A DNA stretch of 5,067 nt from Solirubrobacteraceae bacterium (lineage in GTDB: Bacteria; Actinomycetota; Thermoleophilia; Solirubrobacterales; Solirubrobacteraceae): the NCBI GenBank assembly GCA_030447005.1, contig JAUJME010000085.1, forward strand, positions 1,784-6,850, read 5' to 3'. Position 1 is the stretch's first letter, and the number at the start of each line of letters is the position of its first letter. Below are positions 1 to 5,067 of the stretch, piece after piece. The notes under the pieces are model-generated. The model had not been told where the DNA came from and did not search any database. It saw only the letters and a list, made by a program, of their open reading frames with translations. Made by a program: the position numbers and the translations under genes.

Positions 1-28
1 CGCCGACGCCCTGGCGGTCGCCGGATGA
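1..28 (+). CDS. C-terminal end of an upstream gene (partial, unidentified)
   Basis: The frame starting at base 2 reads ADALAVAG and stops at TGA 26-28. This TGA overlaps the ATG of the next gene as ATGA, the same kind of junction seen at the following genes, so a coding gene probably runs in from the left as part of the same operon. Eight residues are too few to identify it. Phosphopentomutase (DeoB) would fit the pathway, since it is the enzyme missing between the phosphorylases and DeoC. That is a guess from context, not from the residues. Confidence 0.5.
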
Positions 29-834
29 GCGTCGCCGACGCGGTCGCTGCCGTCCGGGCGCGCGCGCCCGGGCTCGAGCCGCGCGTCGGGATCGTCCTCG
101 GCTCCGGGCTCGGAGCCATCGCCGCGCTGGTGGCCGACGCGGTGCGCATCCCCTACGAGGCGCTGCCCGGCTTCCGCCCCGGCACGGTTGCCGGCCACGC
201 GGGCGAGCTCGTGCTCGGGGAGGTGGCCGGCACGCCGGTCGCGGTGCTCAGCGGCCGCGCGCACGTCTACGAGGGGATCGCGGGCGCCGACGTGGCCAAC
301 CCGGTCCGGACGCTGGCGCGGCTGGGGGTCGAGCGGCTGCTGCTCACCAACGCGAGCGGCTCGCTCCGCCCCGCGATCGGGCCCGGGAGCCTCGTCGCGA
401 TCACCGACCACGTCAACCTCGCCGGCTTCAATCCGCTCACCGGTACCAACGACGACGCCTTCGGCCCCCGCTTCCCTGGGCTGCGCGACGCCTACGACCC
501 CGAGTTGCGGGCCGGGCTGCACGCCGCCGCCGCGGCGACGGGCACGTCGCTGGCCGAGGGCGTCTACCTCGCCGTCGCCGGCCCGAGCTTCGAGACGCCG
601 GCCGAGATCCGCGCGTTCCGCACGCTCGGCGCCGACCTCGTCGGCATGTCGACGGTCCCCGAGGTGATCGTCGCCCGCCACGCCGGGCTGCGCGTCGCGG
701 CGGTCTCCGTCGTCACCAACCTGGCCGAGGGGCTGGGGGAGGAGCCGCTCAGCCACGCGGGGACGCTGGCGGCGGCCGCGCAGGGCGCCGCGGCCCTCGG
801 GCCCCTGGTGGAGCGGTGGGTGGGCGATGGATGA
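25..834 (+). CDS. Purine nucleoside phosphorylase, trimeric (6-oxopurine) type
   Basis: Cleaves purine (deoxy)nucleosides with phosphate to a free base and (deoxy)ribose 1-phosphate in the cytoplasm. The 269 residues match the length of the low-molecular-weight trimeric PNP family (PunA/human PNP/XapA), not the hexameric DeoD family. Visible family motifs are the phosphate loop GSGLG (26-30), GHAG with His58, SGRAH with Arg78 and His80, TNASG (108-112), GPSFETPAE (186-194) with the base-binding Glu190, VGMST (206-210) with Met208, and TN (231-232) followed by SH (243-244). In the human enzyme the corresponding Asn243 and His257 contact the base and the sugar, which points to inosine and guanosine rather than adenosine. 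Xanthosine use as in XapA cannot be excluded. The ATG overlaps the upstream stop as ATGA. No strong ribosome site is seen, so translation is probably coupled. The stop overlaps deoC by eight bases. All key residues look intact. Confidence 0.93.
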   Translation: MSVADAVAAVRARAPGLEPRVGIVLGSGLGAIAALVADAVRIPYEALPGFRPGTVAGHAGELVLGEVAGTPVAVLSGRAHVYEGIAGADVANPVRTLARLGVERLLLTNASGSLRPAIGPGSLVAITDHVNLAGFNPLTGTNDDAFGPRFPGLRDAYDPELRAGLHAAAAATGTSLAEGVYLAVAGPSFETPAEIRAFRTLGADLVGMSTVPEVIVARHAGLRVAAVSVVTNLAEGLGEEPLSHAGTLAAAAQGAAALGPLVERWVGDG

Positions 835-1558
835 GGCGCAGGCCCGGCGCGCGGTGGGGCTGCTCGACCTCACCAGCCTGACCGGTGAGGAGGACGAGGC
901 GGCGATCGCGTCGCTCTGCGCGCGTGCGCTCACCCCGGCCGGTCCGGTCGCCGCGGTCTGCGTCCATCCTCGCTGGGCCGCGCGCGCCCGCGCGGAGGTC
1001 GCCGACCCGGCCGTGGCGGTGGCGGCGGTCGCCAACTTCCCCGAGGGCACTGCGGATCCCGAGCGCGCGCGCCGCGAGAGCGCCGAGGCGGTGGCGGGCG
1101 GGGCGGGGGAGGTCGACGTCGTGCTGCCGTGGCGCGCCTGGCTCGCCGGTGACCGTGCCGCCGCGCTCGCGGTGGTCGCCGCGGCGCGCGCGGAGGCGCC
1201 CGTGCTCAAGGTCATCGTCGAGTCGGGCGCGCTCGGCGAGCTGAGCGTCGTCTCCGCCGCCGCCCGCGCGGCGCTCGAGGCGGGCGCCGACTTCGTCAAG
1301 ACCTCGACCGGCAAGGGCCCGCCCGGCGCCACCCCCGAGGCGGCGCGGGCGATCCTCGAGGCGGTGCGCGCGCACGGGGCCGGCGGCTTCAAGGCGTCGG
1401 GCGGCGTGCGCACCCCGGCGCAGGCGGCGGGCTTTCTCGCGCTCGCCGCTGAGCTGCTCGGGCCGGGATGGGCGACGCCGCAGACCTTCCGGATCGGCGC
1501 CTCGGGTCTCCTCGACGAGCTGCTCGCGGCGGCAGCAGCGGCGGAGGCCGCCCGGTGA
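827..1558 (+). CDS. deoC: Deoxyribose-phosphate aldolase
   Basis: Class I (Schiff-base) aldolase that splits 2-deoxyribose 5-phosphate into acetaldehyde and glyceraldehyde 3-phosphate, the last step of deoxynucleoside catabolism. The 243 residues fold as a TIM barrel. The catalytic set is present: Asp97 in GEVDVVLP, Schiff-base Lys158 in DFVKTSTGK, Lys189 in GGFKASGGVRT, and the phosphate-binding GASGLL near 224-229. The N-terminal LLDLTSLTG (12-20), the NFPEG at 70-74 and the length resemble the longer E. coli DeoC (LMDLTTL) rather than the roughly 220-residue Bacillus type (IDHTLL). The ATG at 827 lies eight bases before the upstream stop. A G-rich GGTGGG (815-820) sits six bases upstream as a weak ribosome site. 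The stop overlaps the deoA start as GTGA. The C-terminus is an alanine-rich helix (231-243) without further motifs. Confidence 0.95.
   Translation: MDEAQARRAVGLLDLTSLTGEEDEAAIASLCARALTPAGPVAAVCVHPRWAARARAEVADPAVAVAAVANFPEGTADPERARRESAEAVAGGAGEVDVVLPWRAWLAGDRAAALAVVAAARAEAPVLKVIVESGALGELSVVSAAARAALEAGADFVKTSTGKGPPGATPEAARAILEAVRAHGAGGFKASGGVRTPAQAAGFLALAAELLGPGWATPQTFRIGASGLLDELLAAAAAAEAAR
1543..1547 (+). promoter_or_regulatory. Ribosome binding site that sets the deoA start
   Basis: GGAGG at 1543-1547 lies seven bases before GTG 1555, ideal Shine-Dalgarno spacing. It supports this GTG as the start instead of the in-frame ATG at 1468, which would put 29 extra residues unlike any known family N-terminus inside deoC. 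The same bases also encode the Glu-Ala near the DeoC C-terminus. Confidence 0.7.
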
Positions 1559-2862
1559 TCGCGCAGGAGCTCATCCGCCGCAAGCGCGACGGCGGCACGC
1601 TCTCCGCCGAGGAGATCGAGGCGCTCGTTGCCGGGATCGCCGACGGGTCGCTCTCCGACGCCCAGGCCGGCGCGCTGGCGATGGCGATCTTCCTCCGCGA
1701 TCTCGACGGCGACGAGCGCGTCGCCCTGACCCGCGCGATGACGCGCTCGGGCGCCGTGCTCGAGTGGGACGAGGGTCCGGTGCTCGACAAGCACTCGACG
1801 GGCGGGGTGGGCGACAAGGTGTCGCTCGTGCTCGCGCCGGTCGTCGCGGCGTGCGGCGGGCTCGTGCCGATGATCTCCGGGCGCGGGCTCGGGCACACGG
1901 GCGGGACGCTCGACAAGCTCGCCTCCATCCCCGGCTACGACACCGCTCCGGGGCCCGACGCCCTGCGCGCGGCGGTCCGCGAGGCGGGCTGCGCGATCGT
2001 CGGCCCGACCGCCGACCTCGCGCCGGCCGACCGGCGGCTCTACGCGATCCGCGACGCCACGGCGACCGTCGAGTCGATCCCGCTCGTCGTCGCGTCGATC
2101 CTCTCCAAGAAGCTCGCCGCCGGGCTCGACGCGCTCGTGCTCGACGTCAAGACGGGCTCGGGCGCGTTCTTCGGAGAGCGCGACTCCGCCCGGGAGCTGG
2201 CGCGGGCGCTGGTGTCGGTCGCCGAGGGCGCCGGCCTGCCGGCGACCGCGCTGCTCACCGACATGGACACCCCGCTCGGGCGCGTCGCGGGCAACGCGCT
2301 CGAGGTCCGCGAGGCGATCGACATCCTCACGGGCGCCGGCCCGATCCCGCGGCTCCAGGACGTCACGCTCGAGCTCGCCGCCGAGCTGCTCGTCCTCGGC
2401 GGCCTCGATCCGGACGTCGACGTCGCGCGCGACCGCGCCCAGGGCATGCTCGCCTCCGGCGAGGCGGCGGAGCGCTTCCTGCGCATGGTGGTCTCCCTCG
2501 GCGGCCCCGCCGACCTGCTCGAGAACCCGAGCGCCCATCTCCCGCACGCGCCGGTGCAGCGCGCGATCGGCCCGGAGTTCGCGGGGACGGTGTCGCGGAT
2601 CGACACGCGCGAGCTCGGCCTCGCGGTGCTCGAGCTGGGCGGCGGCCGGCGGCGGGAGGACGACGCGATCGACCCCGCCGTGGGCCTCACCGAGCTCGCC
2701 GGCCACGGGGAGGACGTCGGCTCCGAGTCGCCGCTCGCCGTCGTCCACGCGCGCGACGAGGCGGGCGCCGACCGCGCGGAGGCGCGGGTCCGCGCGGCCT
2801 TCGTGGTCGCCGAGGGCCCGCCGCCCGACGCCCCGCCGCTGATCGAGCGGCTCGAGCCGTGA
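1555..2862 (+). CDS. deoA: Thymidine (pyrimidine nucleoside) phosphorylase
   Basis: Phosphorolysis of thymidine, deoxyuridine and possibly uridine to base plus (deoxy)ribose 1-phosphate. The start is GTG 1555, which overlaps the deoC stop as GTGA and has a good ribosome site. This gives 435 residues, close to E. coli DeoA (440) and Bacillus Pdp (433). The N-terminal helical domain begins IAQELIRRKRDGG, the usual family opening. The phosphate-binding segment is DKHSTGGVGDKVSL (78-91), with Lys79, Ser81 and Ser90. The family signature SGRGLGHTGGTLD spans 108-120, with Thr118. Substrate residues Arg166, Ser181 and Lys185 correspond to E. coli Arg171, Ser186 and Lys190. The C-terminal domain holds GGGRRREDDAIDPAVGLTE (362-380), which looks closer to E. 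coli DeoA than to Pdp. This favours thymidine as main substrate, but sequence alone does not settle thymidine versus uridine use. The stop overlaps the next gene as GTGA. Confidence 0.93.
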   Translation: MIAQELIRRKRDGGTLSAEEIEALVAGIADGSLSDAQAGALAMAIFLRDLDGDERVALTRAMTRSGAVLEWDEGPVLDKHSTGGVGDKVSLVLAPVVAACGGLVPMISGRGLGHTGGTLDKLASIPGYDTAPGPDALRAAVREAGCAIVGPTADLAPADRRLYAIRDATATVESIPLVVASILSKKLAAGLDALVLDVKTGSGAFFGERDSARELARALVSVAEGAGLPATALLTDMDTPLGRVAGNALEVREAIDILTGAGPIPRLQDVTLELAAELLVLGGLDPDVDVARDRAQGMLASGEAAERFLRMVVSLGGPADLLENPSAHLPHAPVQRAIGPEFAGTVSRIDTRELGLAVLELGGGRRREDDAIDPAVGLTELAGHGEDVGSESPLAVVHARDEAGADRAEARVRAAFVVAEGPPPDAPPLIERLEP

Positions 2863-3833
2863 ACGCGGCGATCCCCCAGGCCGAGCTCCACGTCCACCTC
2901 GAGGGCTCCGCCCCGCCCGAGCTCGTGCGCCGGATCGCCGCGCGCAACGGCGTCGCGCTCCCCGACGGGCTCTTCGACGAGCGCGGCGGGTTCGCGTGGA
3001 CGGACTTCGCCGGCTTCCTGCGCGCCTACGACGCCGCGGCGAGCGTCATCCGCACGGCGAAGGACTACCGCGACATCGTCTTCGAGTACCTCGTCGACTG
3101 CGCGCGCGGCGGGGCGATCTACGTCGAGCTGATCGCGTCGGGCGAGCACGCGGCGACGTCCGGGATCTCCGACGCCGAGCACGTCGCCGCGATGGCGCAG
3201 GGGATCGACGACGCCCGCGCGCGGACCGGCATCGAGGCCCGGATCCTCATGTCGTGCGTCCGCGACCTGGGCGCCGACGCGGCGGTCGCGGTCGCGAAGC
3301 GCACCGTCGCGCACCCGCACCCCTACGTGACCGGCTTCAACATGGGCGGCGACGAGGCCGGCCACCCGCCGGAGGACTTCGCCGAGGCATACGCGATCGT
3401 CGCCGAGGCGGGGCTCGGGCTCAGCTGCCACGCCGGGGAGTGGGCGGGGCCGGAGAGCGTGCGCGGCGCCCTGGGGCTCGGCGTGACCCGGCTCTCGCAC
3501 GGCGTCCGCGCGGCCGAGGATCCTGCGCTGGTGGCCGAGCTCGCCGAGCGGGGCGTCGTGCTCGAGTGCTGCCCGACCTCGAACGTCGTCCTCGGCGTCT
3601 ACGGCTCCTACGCCGAGCACCCCCTCCCCGCGCTGCAGGCCGCCGGCGTGCCGATCACCCTCGGCTCCGACGACCCGCCCTACTTCGGCGCGACGCTCGC
3701 GGGCGAGTACCGCGTGGCGCGCGAGGCGCTCGGCTTCGACGACGAGGCGCTCTGCGAGGTCACGCGCACGGCGCTGCGCGCGGCCTTCGTCCAGGAGGAG
3801 GTCAGGGCCGCGCTGCTGGCGCGGATTCCCTGA
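2859..3833 (+). CDS. add: Adenosine deaminase family protein
   Basis: Zinc hydrolase predicted to deaminate adenosine and deoxyadenosine to inosine and deoxyinosine. This would feed the 6-oxopurine phosphorylase encoded earlier in the operon. The GTG at 2859 overlaps the deoA stop as GTGA. It is the only start that keeps the N-terminal AELHVHLEG, and the protein is then 324 residues long. Zinc ligands are His11, His13, His191 (in CHAGEW) and Asp271 (in GSDDPP). The catalytic residues are Glu194 and His214 (in SHGVRA). The substrate loop reads GFNMGGDE (159-166), like the AGDE of true adenosine deaminases and unlike the SELG-type loop of adenine deaminases. The body, including EGSA, AYDAAAS, PHPYVTGF and SDDPPYF, recalls the adenosine deaminases of Rhizobiales more than the Streptomyces type, which has TDN in place of SDD. 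Adenosine is the preferred substrate call; a related aminopurine is possible. Confidence 0.88.
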   Translation: MNAAIPQAELHVHLEGSAPPELVRRIAARNGVALPDGLFDERGGFAWTDFAGFLRAYDAAASVIRTAKDYRDIVFEYLVDCARGGAIYVELIASGEHAATSGISDAEHVAAMAQGIDDARARTGIEARILMSCVRDLGADAAVAVAKRTVAHPHPYVTGFNMGGDEAGHPPEDFAEAYAIVAEAGLGLSCHAGEWAGPESVRGALGLGVTRLSHGVRAAEDPALVAELAERGVVLECCPTSNVVLGVYGSYAEHPLPALQAAGVPITLGSDDPPYFGATLAGEYRVAREALGFDDEALCEVTRTALRAAFVQEEVRAALLARIP

Positions 3834-3841
3834 GACGCAGC

Positions 3842-3856
3842 GGGATCGGGTATCCC
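3842..3856. other. Short inverted repeat in the convergent gap
   Basis: GGGAT (3842-3846) and ATCCC (3852-3856) form a perfect five-base-pair stem around a five-base loop. It lies in the 35-base gap between the stops of two convergent genes, where a terminator or bidirectional pause would be expected. No T tract follows on either strand and the stem is short, so a classical intrinsic terminator is not supported. The repeat overlaps the GGGTAT box and could instead be an operator or chance. Confidence 0.3.
3848..3853 (+). promoter_or_regulatory. Possible -10 box for a leaderless small transcript
   Basis: GGGTAT ends nine bases before the ATG at 3863, so a transcript driven by it would begin at or just before that ATG and be leaderless, which is common in actinobacteria. 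GGGTAT is the -10 form recognised by SigB/SigF-type general stress sigma factors. The matching -35 (GTTT about 15 bases upstream) is not present: the nearest GATT, at 3824-3827, is 20 bases away. This is weak evidence. Confidence 0.22.
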
Positions 3857-3862
3857 TGGCTC

Positions 3863-3946
3863 ATGCTCTCACGTCTCTTCAAGCTGTTTGCCGCCAAGCG
3901 GCTGTTCGACGCCTTCCGCAGCCGGCGCGGGGGCGGGCGCCACTGA
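3863..3946 (+). CDS. Possible small basic amphipathic protein (27 residues)
   Basis: ATG 3863 to TGA 3944-3946 encodes 27 residues beginning MLSRLFKLFAAKRLFDAF and ending in an Arg/Gly-rich tail (SRRGGGRH). Hydrophobic and basic residues alternate as in an amphipathic membrane-binding helix. I do not recognise a family. Third positions are G or C in 24 of 27 codons, typical of genes here. On the opposite strand the acyltransferase reading frame covers 3869-3946 codon for codon, and only 17 of its 25 codons there end in G or C. The base pattern therefore fits the small frame better. No Shine-Dalgarno is present; a leaderless transcript or weak read-through from the nucleoside operon would be needed. 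It may also be a chance frame. Confidence 0.4.
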   Translation: MLSRLFKLFAAKRLFDAFRSRRGGGRH

Positions 3947-4426
3947 CGCCGGCACCCCGCTTGCCCGGGCACCCGCCGGTACGTCGCGGGTGACCACCGC
4001 GTGCTCGCCGACCACCGCCTCGTCGCCGACCGTCACCCCGCGCAGGACGCTCGCGCCGTGCCCGATGCGCGCCCGGGCGCCGATCGCGATCGGCCCGTTC
4101 TCGAGCGGCTGGAGCCGGATCGGCGTCTCGGGATCGCTGAAGACGTGGTCGAAGTCGACCGCCATCGTGCCGTCGCCCAGCCGGGCGCCCGGGCCGACCG
4201 CGATCCCCGCGTGGGCGAGGAGGGAGCAGCGCTCCCCGAGCACCGCCCCGGCGCCGATTCGCACCTCGCCGCCCCTCGCCACCAGGCGGCAGCCGTCCGC
4301 GAGCGAGCAGCCGTCCTCGAGGACTATCCGTCCGCCGTCGTCGGCCTCGAACCGGACGTCGCGGCCGATGTTCACGCTCGCGCCGGCCTGCACGCCGGCG
4401 GGGAGCCGCCGCGGCAGGAGCCTCAC
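3869..4426 (-). CDS. Hexapeptide-repeat (left-handed beta-helix) O-acyltransferase
   Basis: Predicted to transfer acetyl or another acyl group from CoA to a hydroxyl or amino acceptor; the acceptor is unknown. GTG 4426 overlaps the upstream hydrolase stop as GTGA and has GAGG (4440-4437) ten bases before it, giving 185 residues. Hexapeptide turns run through most of the protein: VNIGRDVRF (18-26), IVLEDGCSLADGC, VRIGAGAVLGERC, IAVGPGARLGDG, then IAIGARARIGHGASVLRGVTVGDEAVVGEHAVV in register from 113. The inserted loop VDFDHVFSDPETPI (90-103) carries His94, placed like the catalytic histidine of maltose, galactoside and sugar O-acetyltransferases. The family usually ends soon after the DVPAGxxxxGVPA segment (148-160). 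Here residues 161-185 form an extra Ala/Pro-rich then polar tail, exactly where the antisense small frame lies. The protein is probably cytoplasmic and trimeric. Confidence 0.87.
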   Translation of the reverse strand: MRLLPRRLPAGVQAGASVNIGRDVRFEADDGGRIVLEDGCSLADGCRLVARGGEVRIGAGAVLGERCSLLAHAGIAVGPGARLGDGTMAVDFDHVFSDPETPIRLQPLENGPIAIGARARIGHGASVLRGVTVGDEAVVGEHAVVTRDVPAGARASGVPASVAPAPAPAAEGVEQPLGGKQLEET

Positions 4427-5067
4427 GCCCGCGCCGCCTCGACGCGGCGGCGGATGAGGTCGCGCACGAGCAGTCGCGCGTGGGTGCGCGCGTAGCTCAC
4501 GCGGCCGCGCGGGCCGAGCACGACGTCGCCCGCGAGCCCCGACGGCCGCCGCCGCGCGCCGAGCGCCGCCGCCGCGCGGTCGGCGATCTCGATCTGCCCG
4601 AGCGCGGTGGGGTGGACGGCGTCGGGGAGCATCAGCGTCCAGCCCGCGAGGTCGTCGAGGTCGGCGACCGCGGCGCCCGTCTCGCCCGCCACCCGCCGGA
4701 CGATCGCCCCGGCGCCGGCCACCTTCGCGCCGGCGGGCGGGCGCCCGAGGTCGTGGGGGATCGTCAGGAGCAGCGTCCGCTCGCAGCGCCCGGCGAGCCC
4801 GCGCGCGGCCGTCAGCAGGTCGCGCTCGTAGGCGACGGGGTCCCACTCGACCCCGCGCACGTCGTTGGCGCCGACGTAGAGGCAGCCGACGTCGTACTCG
4901 TCGCGGACGGCCGGCAGCTGCTCGCGCAGGACGTCGGCGATCACCGCGCCGTTGACCGCCCGCGAGGTGAACGGCAGGCCGAGCGCCTCCGCCAGCCACA
5001 GCGCCCACGACCGGCACGGCGTCCCGCAGACCATGTTCCCCTCGCCCACGGTGATCGAGTCGCCGAG
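4423..5067 (-). CDS. SGNH/GDSL-family hydrolase (N-terminus outside the window)
   Basis: Esterase or lipase-fold enzyme that would remove acyl groups; the substrate is not visible. The frame is open to the window edge and begins LGDSIT, the block I motif with nucleophile Ser4, so only a few residues before it should be missing. The GTG at 5049 is therefore not the start. Visible numbering is from that Leu. Block II glycine is probably Gly40 in AVNGAVIAD, block III is GAND (67-70), and block V is DAVHP with Asp149 and His152. All four SGNH blocks are intact. After the domain, a basic C-terminal stretch (about 170-214, with ARLLVRDLIRRRVEAAR) could form a helix for membrane or partner contact. 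No signal peptide can be judged because the start is missing. Its stop overlaps the acyltransferase start as GTGA, so the two are probably translated together. Confidence 0.85.
   Translation of the reverse strand, partial: LGDSITVGEGNMVCGTPCRSWALWLAEALGLPFTSRAVNGAVIADVLREQLPAVRDEYDVGCLYVGANDVRGVEWDPVAYERDLLTAARGLAGRCERTLLLTIPHDLGRPPAGAKVAGAGAIVRRVAGETGAAVADLDDLAGWTLMLPDAVHPTALGQIEIADRAAAALGARRRPSGLAGDVVLGPRGRVSYARTHARLLVRDLIRRRVEAARA

Noticed and set aside
1468..1554. Longer N-terminus for DeoA from the ATG at 1468
   Set aside because: The extra 29 residues lie inside deoC and match nothing in the family. GTG 1555 has GGAGG at ideal spacing and a GTGA overlap.
2040..3620. Long open frame on the minus strand (over 500 codons) across deoA and the deaminase gene
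   Set aside because: It is the antisense shadow of two well-identified genes. It crosses their junction without any domain signal, and its composition (Arg, Ser, Gly and Ala rich) is what GC-rich antisense frames produce.
1764..3833. Extension of the deaminase frame far upstream, as if a 689-residue fusion protein
   Set aside because: The upstream part is an Arg/Ala/Gly-rich shadow of deoA. The deaminase family N-terminus begins right after GTG 2859.
3888..4495. Plus-strand open frames across the acyltransferase and hydrolase
   Set aside because: They have no recognisable motifs and are antisense to genes with clear catalytic residues and hexapeptide repeats.
4427..5017. Upstream extension of the acyltransferase on the minus strand
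   Set aside because: The stretch is low-complexity Arg/Ala-rich sequence antiphase to the SGNH hydrolase, whose motifs are intact. The GTG at 4426 fits the operon junction.
1..5067. tRNA or rRNA genes, CRISPR arrays, insertion sequences, riboswitches
   Set aside because: Nothing resembling these was seen. The window is coding nearly end to end and has no direct repeat series or transposase-like frame.

Overview
The window is very GC-rich (about three quarters G+C, judged by eye) and almost entirely coding. Genes are packed with 4- to 8-base stop/start overlaps, two of the four nucleoside genes start with GTG, and third codon positions are nearly all G or C. This fits a high-GC actinobacterium; a deep-branching class such as Thermoleophilia is my best guess. 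It is not proven, because several proteins look more like proteobacterial family members than like typical Streptomyces or Mycobacterium ones.

Plus strand, 1-3833: a nucleoside catabolism and salvage operon. After the last eight codons of an upstream gene (ending at 28) come a trimeric-type purine nucleoside phosphorylase (25-834), deoxyribose-phosphate aldolase DeoC (827-1558), thymidine/pyrimidine nucleoside phosphorylase DeoA (1555-2862) and an adenosine deaminase family protein (2859-3833). Every junction is a stop/start overlap, so the genes are very probably co-transcribed and translationally coupled. Together they form a pathway. The deaminase turns (deoxy)adenosine into (deoxy)inosine, the purine phosphorylase splits 6-oxopurine nucleosides, and DeoA splits thymidine or deoxyuridine. 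The (deoxy)ribose 1-phosphates would be isomerised by a phosphopentomutase not seen here, and DeoC cleaves deoxyribose 5-phosphate to acetaldehyde and glyceraldehyde 3-phosphate.

3834-3868: the only gap between the two convergent operons, 35 bases. It holds a short inverted repeat and a GGGTAT box just upstream of a possible 27-codon basic peptide gene (3863-3946, plus strand). That small reading frame lies antisense to the 3' end of the next gene.

Minus strand, 5067-3869: a second, convergent pair with a GTGA overlap. It consists of an SGNH/GDSL hydrolase cut by the window edge (5067-4423) and a left-handed beta-helix (hexapeptide repeat) O-acyltransferase (4426-3869). The pairing suggests addition and removal of acyl groups on a glycan or lipid, but no substrate is visible.

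Most of the window is ordinary metabolism. The parts most worth a second look are the antisense small gene at the convergent junction, the uncharacterised hydrolase/acyltransferase pair, and the proteobacterial flavour of the nucleoside operon.
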